Assembly: GCA_011042035.1 (NCBI GenBank)
Contig: DQZA01000067.1
Coordinates: 1-6,235 of the forward strand
DNA: 6,235 nt
Direction: 5' to 3'
Source of the DNA: Desulfobacteraceae bacterium
GTDB taxonomy: Bacteria > Desulfobacterota > DSM-4660 > Desulfatiglandales > Desulfatiglandaceae
Shown here: positions 1 through 5,853 of the stretch, one piece after another
How the letters are laid out: each line of letters starts with the position of its first letter
How positions within the stretch are numbered: position 1 is the first letter of the stretch
Translations under genes and position numbers: made by a program
The notes under the pieces: model-generated
What the model saw: only the letters and a program-made list of their open reading frames with translations
Told to the model about the DNA's origin: nothing
Databases searched by the model: none

Positions 1-127
1 CCTGTGTACTTACCCTTCTATCACCAGCCTTTCATAGTAGAATTAACTGCTGGAATCTAATTTATTCCTGTTGTAATTGTCAAGATATAATAGTCAGCTT
101 TTTTTTGCAAGTTAGACGCTACAAGGC
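1..127. other. Left-edge region without a recognisable gene
   Basis: No coding frame is supported here. The stretch is AT-rich and includes a run of eight T (99-106) and a perfect TATAAT at 86-91 that lacks a good -35 at the right distance. On the minus strand TTGACA (83-78) with an 18-nt spacer to TAGATT (59-54) could be a promoter for a divergent gene beyond the left edge, but no start codon or coding sequence of such a gene is visible. Confidence 0.4.
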
Positions 128-156
128 TTGACTTGGTCTATTTCCAGTGGTAGAAA
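128..156 (+). promoter_or_regulatory. Putative sigma-70-type promoter of the fadR-etfBA operon
   Basis: TTGACT at 128-133 (five of six consensus bases) is followed by a 17-nt spacer and TAGAAA at 151-156 (four of six). Transcription would start near 163, inside the FadR operator, so a bound repressor would block initiation. The assignment rests on spacing and consensus match only. Confidence 0.55.
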
Positions 157-159
157 TCC

Positions 160-179
160 TTGAATGAATAATCATTCAT
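160..179. promoter_or_regulatory. FadR operator (palindrome)
   Basis: The arms TGAATGA (161-167) and TCATTCA (172-178) are perfect inverted repeats around the spacer ATAA, with flanking T at 160 and 179. As I recall it, the Bacillus subtilis FadR (YsiA) consensus is WTGAATGAMTANTCATTCAW, and every position here satisfies it. The site covers the predicted transcription start and lies 20 bp before the start codon of a FadR-like gene, which fits autorepression relieved by long-chain acyl-CoA. Binding itself is inferred. Confidence 0.88.
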
Positions 180-199
180 GAAAAGGGTTTTTATTAAAA

Positions 200-823
200 A
201 TGGCGAAAAAGAGAGATGGAAAGAAATATTTCAAAATAATTGAAGCTGCAACAAAGGTCTTTGCTGAAAAAGGTTTTTTCCAATCCAGAGTAGCTGATAT
301 TGCGAGGGAGGCAGGGGTAGCCGACGGAACCATATACATATATTTTGACAACAAGGATGACATTCTTATCTCTCTTTTCGAGGAACAAATGGGCCTCGTG
401 CTCGAAAATATGGAAAAAAGGCTTTCCACTCTTGACGATCCTGCTGAAAAACTCAAGACCTTTGCCTTGACCCACCTCAAACTGGTGGAAGAGAATCAGA
501 GCATGGCCGAAATCATACAGGTGGAGCTGCGCCAGAGCAGTAAGTTTATAAAGGAATATAAGAACAAGCAGTTTGCCAGGTATCTTGATATCATTGCGAG
601 CATAATTCGGGAGGGTCAGGAAAAAGGCATTTTCAGGGCGGATGTAGTCCCGGGGATAGCAAAAAGGGCATTCTTCGGAGCCCTTGATGAGATGTCAAGG
701 TTTTGGGTGTTGTCATCCAGAAAGGATTATGATATTAAGACTGCTGCTCATCAAATTAGTCAGTATTTCCTGGAAGGTATGAAGGTACAGGCCCAGGGCA
801 TGCCTCCAGGTACAATTCAGTAA
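200..823 (+). CDS. fadR: TetR-family fatty acid metabolism regulator, FadR-like
   Basis: A 207-residue protein of normal TetR size. The N-terminal helix-turn-helix domain spans about residues 8-55, with the recognition segment VADIAREAGVADGTIYIYF (31-49) followed by NKDDILISLFEEQMG. This part strongly resembles Bacillus FadR, as does the ligand-domain segment VELRQSS (108-114). In that family long-chain acyl-CoA binds the C-terminal helical domain and releases the protein from DNA, derepressing beta-oxidation genes. The matching FadR operator lies just upstream, and etfB starts 22 bp after the stop codon, so the gene is probably the autoregulated first cistron of an operon with etfBA. The Shine-Dalgarno sequence before ATG 200 is weak (AAAAGGG at 181-187, 12 nt away), which suggests modest translation. 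The DNA target makes the FadR assignment firmer than for an average TetR protein. Confidence 0.92.
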   Translation: MAKKRDGKKYFKIIEAATKVFAEKGFFQSRVADIAREAGVADGTIYIYFDNKDDILISLFEEQMGLVLENMEKRLSTLDDPAEKLKTFALTHLKLVEENQSMAEIIQVELRQSSKFIKEYKNKQFARYLDIIASIIREGQEKGIFRADVVPGIAKRAFFGALDEMSRFWVLSSRKDYDIKTAAHQISQYFLEGMKVQAQGMPPGTIQ

Positions 824-833
824 AAACCACGAA

Positions 834-839
834 AGGAGG
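834..839 (+). promoter_or_regulatory. Ribosome binding site deciding the GTG start of etfB
   Basis: AGGAGG at 834-839 lies 6 nt before GTG at 846. This strong, well-spaced site, together with the family-typical N-terminus MNIIVCLKQVPDT, supports the GTG as the start. Confidence 0.85.
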
Positions 840-845
840 AGAAAA

Positions 846-1640
846 GTGAATATCATAGTTTGTTTGAAACAGGTGCCTGATACGGAGACCCAGATTAAGA
901 TTGCTCCGGATGGGAAGTCGATTGTAGAGGATGATATCAAATGGATAATGAATCCCTATGATGAGTTTGGTGTTGAGGAAGCACTACGCATCAAAGAGAA
1001 GTTTGGTGGCGAAGTCACAGTGGTCGGTTTAGGGCCCAAAAGGGTAACCGAGGCTATAAGGACCGCCTTGGCCATGGGGGCTGACAAGGGAATTTTGATC
1101 ACTGATGATGCGCTTGAAGGTAGTGACTCTCTGGCCACTGCCAAGGCCCTTACAGCAGCTATCAAGGATCTTGATTATGATATTATTTTTACTGGCCAAA
1201 GAGGTATCGACGATGACCTGGGTCTCGTAGGTGCAAGTGTGGCGGAATTCCTGGGCATTCCACACATTGCCCTCGGGATCAAGGTTGAAATCGCTGATGA
1301 TCAAAGTTCAGTCAAGGTGCACAGGCCCGTAGAAGGGCAGACCCTTGTAATTGAGTCACCTCTGCCGGTCCTAATCACAGCGCAGAAGGGCCTCAATGAG
1401 CCTAGATATGCTTCTTTGCCTGGAATCATGAAGGCAAAGAAGAAGCCCTTGGAAGAGAAGAGTCTTGCAGACCTGGGGGTTGATGCTTCGGAGTTTGGTG
1501 AGGCAGCCAGGAAGCTAAAGATAATAGAGCTTACTCCTCCGCCAGAGCGGAAAGCAGGCAAGATTATTGAGGGTGAGACGCCCCAGGAAAAGGCAGCCGA
1601 ACTTGCAAAGCTGCTTCACGAAGAGGCAAAGGTGCTGTAA
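846..1640 (+). CDS. etfB: Electron transfer flavoprotein, beta subunit
   Basis: A 264-residue protein of normal length. The EtfAB heterodimer accepts electrons from acyl-CoA dehydrogenases in the cytoplasm and passes them towards a quinone reductase or another carrier. The N-terminus MNIIVCLKQVPDTET is typical. The nucleotide-site region GQRGIDDD (117-124) resembles the AMP-binding form of conventional ETFs rather than the D-G-D-T-A-Q-V-G-P pattern of bifurcating ETFs. The recognition loop LNEPRYASLPGIMKAKKK (183-200) closely matches the mammalian loop that docks on acyl-CoA dehydrogenases: Leu191 corresponds to human Leu195, and Lys196 and Lys199 to the human lysines that become methylated. 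I therefore favour a conventional beta-oxidation ETF; a bifurcating role is not strictly excluded. The gene follows fadR closely and etfA starts 79 bp later, consistent with one operon. Confidence 0.96.
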   Translation: MNIIVCLKQVPDTETQIKIAPDGKSIVEDDIKWIMNPYDEFGVEEALRIKEKFGGEVTVVGLGPKRVTEAIRTALAMGADKGILITDDALEGSDSLATAKALTAAIKDLDYDIIFTGQRGIDDDLGLVGASVAEFLGIPHIALGIKVEIADDQSSVKVHRPVEGQTLVIESPLPVLITAQKGLNEPRYASLPGIMKAKKKPLEEKSLADLGVDASEFGEAARKLKIIELTPPPERKAGKIIEGETPQEKAAELAKLLHEEAKVL

Positions 1641-1719
1641 CCGTACAGCCCTGGCCCGGTGATGGGTAAATGATTGGAAGCAAAGAATATAGACAAATTT
1701 TTGTACAAGGAGTGATAAA

Positions 1720-2703
1720 ATGGCACAAGGAGTATGGGCAATTGCAGAGCAAAGAGATGGTGAATTGCGCAAGGTTACCTATGAGGTCGTAAGCGAAGGG
1801 CGAAGGATCGCTGATGCCCTAGGCCAAGAGCTTACAGCTGTTTTGCTGGGTTCCAACATAAAAGATAAGGCAACAGAACTCGGTCATTACGGGGCTGATA
1901 AAGTAATTGTAGCAGATGACCCGAGGCTGGATCCTTACACCACTGATGCCTACACAGCAGTGATAGCGCAATTGGTAGAGGCAAATGAGCCGGCGGTTCT
2001 TCTAATGGGAGCTTCTGCCCAAGGAAAAGATCTTTCAGCTAGATTGTCAGCTAGGCTGGGTGTGGCAATGGCCCAGGACTGTACTGCGTTTCAGGTGGAA
2101 GACGGCAATTTTGTTGCCATTAGGCCTATATACGCAGGAAAGGCCTATGCCAAGGTGGCGTTCGACAATAGCTGGCCCAATATGGCTACCGCAAGGCCCA
2201 ATGTGATGGCGGTCAACGAGCCAGACACCTCCAAGACTGCTGAGATTATTGATGCGAATGTTGATCTTTCGGACGACGCCCTGAAGACTAAGGTGGTGGA
2301 AGTAATTAAGGACGAGAGTGGAAGGATCGAGTTGACAGAAGCCGACAAGATCGTCTCAGGTGGCCGAGGAATGAAAGGTCCCGAGAATTACAAGATTCTG
2401 GAAGAATTGGCCGACTTGATAGGAGCTGCGGTCGGCGCCAGCCGCGCAGCAGTAGATGCAGGCTGGAGACCGCATACTGACCAGGTGGGACAAACGGGTA
2501 AAGTGGTGTCGCCTAACCTGTACATAGCATGCGGTATTTCCGGGGCAATCCAGCATCTGGCCGGTATGGGTACATCCAAGGTGATCGTGGCCATAAACAA
2601 AGACCCGGATGCTCCGATTTTTCAAAAGGCCGACTATGGAGTGGTGGCAGATCTTTTTGATGTAGTACCTGCGCTTGCCGAGGAGGTAAAGAAGTACCTT
2701 TAG
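1720..2703 (+). CDS. etfA: Electron transfer flavoprotein, alpha subunit
   Basis: A 327-residue protein that carries the redox-active FAD of EtfAB. The N-terminal domain is about residues 1-190 and the FAD-binding domain about 205-327. FAD-site motifs are in order: SGGRGMK (213-219), GASRAAVDAGW (239-249), QVGQTGKVV (255-263) and the EtfA signature at 267-293, with LYIACGISGAIQH at its start and VIVAIN at its end, followed by APIFQKADYGVVADLF. No extra N-terminal ferredoxin domain is present. ATG 1720 is supported by AAGGAG at 1707-1712 with 7-nt spacing. It is the last gene of the fadR-etfBA operon and a strong terminator follows. No acyl-CoA dehydrogenase, ETF:quinone oxidoreductase or FeS partner lies beside it, so the partners must be encoded elsewhere. 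Confidence 0.97.
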   Translation: MAQGVWAIAEQRDGELRKVTYEVVSEGRRIADALGQELTAVLLGSNIKDKATELGHYGADKVIVADDPRLDPYTTDAYTAVIAQLVEANEPAVLLMGASAQGKDLSARLSARLGVAMAQDCTAFQVEDGNFVAIRPIYAGKAYAKVAFDNSWPNMATARPNVMAVNEPDTSKTAEIIDANVDLSDDALKTKVVEVIKDESGRIELTEADKIVSGGRGMKGPENYKILEELADLIGAAVGASRAAVDAGWRPHTDQVGQTGKVVSPNLYIACGISGAIQHLAGMGTSKVIVAINKDPDAPIFQKADYGVVADLFDVVPALAEEVKKYL

Positions 2704-2730
2704 TCGGTAGGGCAAATAAGATATTTGTAG

Positions 2731-2768
2731 AGAGGGGATGGGCCATTGGGCTAGTCCCCTCTTTTGTT
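2731..2768 (+). terminator. Intrinsic terminator after etfA
   Basis: AGAGGGGA (2731-2738) pairs perfectly with TCCCCTCT (2755-2762) around a 16-nt loop that can form a short inner GCC/GGC pairing. The stem runs into TTTTGTT. It lies 27 bp after the etfA stop codon and closes the fadR-etfBA transcription unit. Confidence 0.88.
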
Positions 2769-2779
2769 GTGGAAAAAAA

Positions 2780-2874
2780 AGATCCGGGAATGCCGTTTAC
2801 CAATCTAATCTTTCCTCTTTTCTCCTAATACGATGGAGAATCCCCCAATACGGTATAACGGGCATCCCAGATCT
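2780..2874. repeat. Long imperfect inverted repeat with nested hairpin
   Basis: The left arm 2780-2801 begins AGATCCGGGAATGCCGTT. The right arm 2852-2874 ends AACGGGCATCCCAGATCT. They pair as AGATC/GATCT, GGGA/TCCC, TGCC/GGCA, GTT/AAC and ACC/GGT, interrupted by single mismatches or bulges and a small internal loop. The roughly 50-nt loop holds a second stem TTCTCC/GGAGAA (2820-2825 with 2835-2840). It could be a structured RNA, a remnant of a small palindromic element, or a DNA structure. No family is recognised. Confidence 0.5.
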
Positions 2875-3146
2875 AAAATTGATACACGCAATTTGTATGC
2901 CAAGGAGGCGAGTATAAATCACCCTTTAATTTAAATAGGTTACAATAAGCCAAAGGGAGTATTCTTGGCCGCATTGTATATAGTTTGCCACAGGTGGCAG
3001 TATCGAATACGCCACACCTACTCCATGGCCACCGCAGGCGGGCGGGGGAGTGAGGAAAAGAAAACGTTTTTCGACAGCCCCTTAACCGTGATCGGGATGG
3101 GTGCATAGGAAAAACAGTATCAAGGCTTGGTATTGTTTAATTTTTA

Positions 3147-3174
3147 TTGACATGATGCCCATATTGGATAAACT
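3147..3174 (+). promoter_or_regulatory. Putative promoter of the tRNA gene
   Basis: A perfect -35 TTGACA (3147-3152) is followed by a 16-nt spacer and TAAACT (3169-3174, four of six). The predicted start is about 10 nt before the mature tRNA 5' end, a normal arrangement. TATAAA at 3174-3179 is a better hexamer but too far from the -35. Confidence 0.5.
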
Positions 3175-3190
3175 ATAAATTTACGACCGT

Positions 3191-3267
3191 GGCGGTGTAG
3201 CTCAGTTGGTCAGAGCATGCGGCTCATATCCGCAGAGTCACTGGTTCGAGTCCAGTCACCGCCACCA
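3191..3267 (+). tRNA. tRNA-Met (anticodon CAT), probably elongator
   Basis: A full cloverleaf with encoded CCA. The acceptor GGCGGTG (3191-3197) pairs with CACCGCC (3257-3263), then discriminator A and CCA (3265-3267). D-arm GCTC/GAGC; anticodon stem TGCGG/CCGCA (3218-3222, 3230-3234) with loop CTCATAT and anticodon CAT at 3225-3227; T-arm ACTGG-TTCGAGT-CCAGT (3240-3256). The G1-C72 pair and the lack of three G-C pairs at the base of the anticodon stem argue against the initiator tRNA. tRNA-Ile2, whose CAT becomes lysidine-modified, is less likely but not excluded by sequence alone. Loop position 38 is T where A is common. Confidence 0.95.
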
Positions 3268-3279
3268 AAATTTTTCCCA

Positions 3280-3307
3280 TTGACATTCCTGACTTAGCTC
3301 CTATCTT
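3280..3307 (+). promoter_or_regulatory. Putative promoter of the HExxH protein gene
   Basis: A perfect -35 TTGACA (3280-3285) is followed by a 16-nt spacer and TATCTT (3302-3307, four of six). It begins 13 bp after the tRNA CCA end and would give a leader of about 15-20 nt before ATG 3332. Confidence 0.45.
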
Positions 3308-3331
3308 TTTGCCGAGCCAAGGTCTTTGACT

Positions 3332-3877
3332 ATGGAACAATGGTCATTTTCACATCATGAGATGGTTACTCTCAGCGAGGCGCTACAGATCGCCGAGGAG
3401 GTAACTTCGGACTATTACAAGTTCTCCTCACGTCAATGGAGACGCCATCCCTATGATGTGAAACCTAGGGCCACATGGCACCACCTTTCAGCCCCTAATC
3501 ATGTCTTCGCCGTCCTAAATAAGGGGCTGACAACGGATGAGTTCATGTGGCCTCGCTCCAAGGGTAGGGATTTTTATTTTATCCTGTTGCATGACGAGAA
3601 AATACTTTCGGCCATTGCTAGGGATGAGAAACTTAATCTTTTGCCCCTAATGTTATATGTATTCACCCACGAACTTATTCATATTGTACGGTTCAGTAAT
3701 TTTATACAGCGGTTCGAGGTGAACAAAGAGGCAAGGGAGGAAGAAGAAAAAAGGGTGCATGGCCTTACCTACGAGGTGCTGAGGCGAGTACCTATTAAAG
3801 ACCTGCGTTATGTACTGGAAGCCTATGAAACACACAGGGTCTGCAAGTTGGGATTATTGGGCAGTGAGAGGAAATAA
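3332..3877 (+). CDS. Hypothetical protein with an HExxH metallopeptidase-like motif
   Basis: I do not recognise this 181-residue protein. Its clearest feature is THELIHIVRF (112-121), an HExxH zinc-peptidase motif in a hydrophobic helix that begins LPLMLYVF. It is followed by a very acidic helix, NKEAREEEEKRVHGLTYEVL (131-150), whose glutamates (133, 136-139), 16-22 residues after the second motif His, could supply a third zinc ligand as in gluzincins. There is no signal peptide and no clear membrane segment, so a cytoplasmic location is likely. The N-terminal part is rich in Trp, His and aromatic residues. ATG 3332 is chosen because AAGG (3319-3322) is 9 nt away; an in-frame TTG at 3326 would sit only 3 nt from it. 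It has its own likely promoter and precedes fmdB by 47 bp. Protease activity is inferred from the motif only. Confidence 0.8.
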   Translation: MEQWSFSHHEMVTLSEALQIAEEVTSDYYKFSSRQWRRHPYDVKPRATWHHLSAPNHVFAVLNKGLTTDEFMWPRSKGRDFYFILLHDEKILSAIARDEKLNLLPLMLYVFTHELIHIVRFSNFIQRFEVNKEAREEEEKRVHGLTYEVLRRVPIKDLRYVLEAYETHRVCKLGLLGSERK

Positions 3878-3924
3878 TTTTTTATTGAAGTGCATGAAGT
3901 CTTGATGTATGGAGGTGTGTAAGA

Positions 3925-4197
3925 ATGCCTATTTACGAATATGAGTGTACCAAATGCGGACATCAAACAGAGGTTTGGCAGAAGTTTTCCGATCCCCCGA
4001 TCGAAAAATGTGAGGCCTGCGGAGGCAGAATGAGAAAACTCATCTCCCATAGCACCTTTCACCTGAAAGGTAGTGGGTGGTATGTGACCGATTATGCAGG
4101 CAAGTCAGGGAGTTCTCCTTCAAAGCCGAAAGAAGAAAAAAAAGAGCCTTCTACAGCCAAGGCAAAGACAGGGGAAGGAAGCAAGAAAGGCTCCTAG
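3925..4197 (+). CDS. FmdB-family zinc ribbon protein
   Basis: A 90-residue protein starting MPIYEYECTKCGH, the hallmark of the FmdB/CxxC-CxxC-SSSS zinc ribbon family. Cys8, Cys11, Cys29 and Cys32 form two CxxC knuckles for one zinc ion. The next segment, MRKLISHSTFHLKGSGWYVTDY (36-57), is also typical. The remaining tail (58-90) is low-complexity, rich in Lys, Glu, Ser and Gly, and probably disordered. The name comes from a putative regulator of formamidase or amidase genes, but for most members the role is unknown, so a regulatory function should not be assumed. The start is supported by GGAGGTG at 3911-3917, 7 nt before ATG. The gene probably shares a transcript with its upstream neighbour and with the gene that starts 57 bp downstream. 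Confidence 0.93.
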   Translation: MPIYEYECTKCGHQTEVWQKFSDPPIEKCEACGGRMRKLISHSTFHLKGSGWYVTDYAGKSGSSPSKPKEEKKEPSTAKAKTGEGSKKGS

Positions 4198-4254
4198 CCG
4201 GAAGGGACACCTTTTTTCGGGACTTGGATCAGATAACTCAATAAAGGGCAGCGA

Positions 4255-4803
4255 ATGAAGAGATTTGATAGTGGGAGGGTCCAGGACAAGCTGATAAACA
4301 GGCTGGAAAGGAAAGAACGCCAGCAGGCCTTCCAACGCGACAGGTTCTTTAAGTTTAAGCTGAATGAAATTCATAATAAGCTAACCCAGGCCCTCCTGAT
4401 GAATAGGATAATCGAGACAGAGAATCCCGGAGCGGTCAGCGAATTGATCCTTCAGGGCCTTAAGAAGGCACTAAAAAGCTCTGAATTTGACTTTAAGTAT
4501 TTTATTGCCCCCATAAGAAATCTCGTCTCAAGGCCCAACCCCTACTCTCTGTATATGACACAGTATCTTATGGAGGTAGTGTTAAATGATCCAAATGTAA
4601 TTGACGTTTACGGGACTGACGAGGAGATCTATACAGTCATCAATGAGGTGATCAGTAAAATAAATGTTCAATTTGAAAAAACAGAGGAAGAGGTCATGGC
4701 CCAGCTGGCCAAAAACCGCTCCCTTGTTCCGGGCACGAGGGAGTACGAAATTGCCCTTGATCAGCTCTTCAGGCAGAGAGTGGGAGAGCCGCAAGAGCTC
4801 TAA
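4255..4803 (+). CDS. Conserved-looking hypothetical helical protein
   Basis: I do not recognise this 182-residue protein. It has no Cys and no Trp, no signal peptide and no membrane segment. The first 45 residues are strongly charged (for example RLERKERQQAFQRDRF, 16-31) and likely helical, possibly coiled coil. The middle holds FIAPIRNLVSRPNPYSLYM (83-101). The C-terminal half has NDPNVIDVYGTDEEIYTVIN (111-130) and then another charged helix ending in REYEIALDQLFRQRVG (162-177). AAAGGG (4243-4248) 6 nt before ATG supports the start, and even codon use across a 549-bp frame supports real coding. It lies between fmdB and fabD on the same strand with short gaps, but that gives no firm clue to function. 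Confidence 0.8.
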   Translation: MKRFDSGRVQDKLINRLERKERQQAFQRDRFFKFKLNEIHNKLTQALLMNRIIETENPGAVSELILQGLKKALKSSEFDFKYFIAPIRNLVSRPNPYSLYMTQYLMEVVLNDPNVIDVYGTDEEIYTVINEVISKINVQFEKTEEEVMAQLAKNRSLVPGTREYEIALDQLFRQRVGEPQEL

Positions 4804-4864
4804 ATTACCCCCAGGTTATTATTTCATCCCTTTTGAGATTCCTTCCATTTTTGTTGCCATCTCG

Positions 4865-4880
4865 TGATTATTTGATTATT
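4865..4880 (+). repeat. Tandem 8-bp repeat before fabD
   Basis: TGATTATT occurs twice in tandem (4865-4872 and 4873-4880) and is followed by a partial third copy TGATA. It lies 35-50 bp before the fabD start, where it could be an AT-rich promoter element or a regulator half-site pair. No clear -35/-10 pair is visible around it. Confidence 0.5.
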
Positions 4881-4914
4881 TGATACAGAACAACAAAGGA
4901 CGGAGGAGATTGAC

Positions 4915-5853
4915 ATGAAGGGGAAAGTGGCCTTTCTGTTTCCTGGACAAGGATCTCAGGTAGTGGGCATGGGTAAGGACCTTTATGAGGCCTTTGCCTC
5001 GGCTCGAGAAGTTTTCAGTATTGCAGATGAAGTGTGTGGCAAGCAGATATCCAGGCTCTGTTTCGAAGGCCCCATGGAAGAACTCACCATTACCAAGAAC
5101 CTGCAACCTGCCATTACTGCGGTGAGCCTGGCATGCCTTCATGTGCTTCGCGAGTCAGGTAGTTCTGCAGAAATTTGTGCAGGCCATAGCCTCGGAGAAT
5201 ACGCAGCGCTGGCTAGTGCTGGTGTTTTGACTGACGAGGATACCCTGAGATTGGTCAGCAAGAGGGGGCAGCTTATGCAACGCGAGGCAGAGGCCAACCC
5301 GGGCGGGATGGTTGCCGTCATGGGTATGGGAATTGAAGAAGTGGAGGTCATCGTAAATGAGGCCTCACAGGAAGGGCCATTAGCGGTGGCGAATCACAAT
5401 ACGGCCGAGCAGATAGTGATTACAGGGGCTAAACAGGCCCTTGCCAAGGCCACTAAACTGGTAAAGGAGAGGGGCAAGAAGGCCATCCCACTTAAGGTGA
5501 GTGGCGCATGGCACTCACCACTGATGCAAGGGGCAGTTGAGGAATTCCGTGACTATATGGAAGGAATTGACTTTTTGCCGCCAAGCTCCACTGTTCTGTT
5601 TAATGCGACGGCCCGGGAGGAAAGAGATCCGGCCGCCATAAAAGAGCTTATGGCAAGACAGCTGGTGAGTCCCGTACGATGGTATGATATAGTTGTTAGC
5701 ATGCTGGAGGGAGGGTTTGAACACTTTGTGGAGGTGGGACCAAAGACGGTCTTGATAGGGCTGGTAAGAAAGATTGCTCCCAAGGATAAGGAGATCCACT
5801 ACTGGCCTGCAGGGGATCTCAGGGGAATCGAGGCATTCCTAAACGCACAATAG
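4915..5853 (+). CDS. fabD: Malonyl-CoA:ACP transacylase (FabD)
   Basis: A 312-residue protein of normal FabD length. It moves malonyl from CoA to acyl carrier protein, supplying the extender unit for fatty acid synthesis in the cytoplasm. The family landmarks are present: FPGQGSQ (9-15) for the oxyanion hole, GHSLGEY (90-96) with nucleophile Ser92, Arg117 in SKRGQLM for the malonyl carboxylate, GAWHSPLM (197-204) with catalytic His200, Gln249 in ARQLVSPVRW and VEVGP (272-276). Ser92 and Arg117 match E. coli numbering, and His and Gln are one residue lower. ATG 4915 is supported by GGAGGAG at 4902-4908, 6 nt away. Other fab genes are not next to it: the following gene is convergent and its stop codon abuts the fabD stop, so fabD ends its transcription unit or runs antisense into that gene. 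No plus-strand terminator is visible after it. Confidence 0.97.
   Translation: MKGKVAFLFPGQGSQVVGMGKDLYEAFASAREVFSIADEVCGKQISRLCFEGPMEELTITKNLQPAITAVSLACLHVLRESGSSAEICAGHSLGEYAALASAGVLTDEDTLRLVSKRGQLMQREAEANPGGMVAVMGMGIEEVEVIVNEASQEGPLAVANHNTAEQIVITGAKQALAKATKLVKERGKKAIPLKVSGAWHSPLMQGAVEEFRDYMEGIDFLPPSSTVLFNATAREERDPAAIKELMARQLVSPVRWYDIVVSMLEGGFEHFVEVGPKTVLIGLVRKIAPKDKEIHYWPAGDLRGIEAFLNAQ

Larger units (their letters stand above)
2704..3190. other. Gene-free intergenic region with structured DNA
   Basis: I see no credible coding sequence in these 487 bases on either strand. The longest minus-strand frame (3106-2873) is rich in Arg, Pro, Ser and Cys, has no recognisable motif and spans the hairpin cluster. 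The region holds the etfA terminator, a long imperfect inverted repeat (2780-2874), competing short hairpins (2986-3033), a 10-bp palindrome AAAACGTTTT (3061-3070) and the tRNA promoter near its right end. Confidence 0.6.

Noticed and set aside
1705..1733. 9-bp direct repeat ACAAGGAGT around the etfA start
   Set aside because: The first copy is the ribosome binding site and the second is coding (AQGV). It looks like coincidence in a short A/G-rich motif.
2873..3106. 77-codon minus-strand frame in the intergenic region
   Set aside because: Composition is unlike the neighbouring proteins, no motif is visible, and it overlaps short palindromes and hairpins.
3326..3331. TTG at 3326 as the start of the HExxH protein
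   Set aside because: The only Shine-Dalgarno-like sequence (AAGG, 3319-3322) is too close to it, whereas ATG 3332 has a usable 9-nt spacing.
4189..4216. Possible terminator after fmdB (GGCT-CCT-AGCC followed later by a T run)
   Set aside because: The stem has only 4 bp and the T run is about 12 nt away from it, so it does not form a proper intrinsic terminator.
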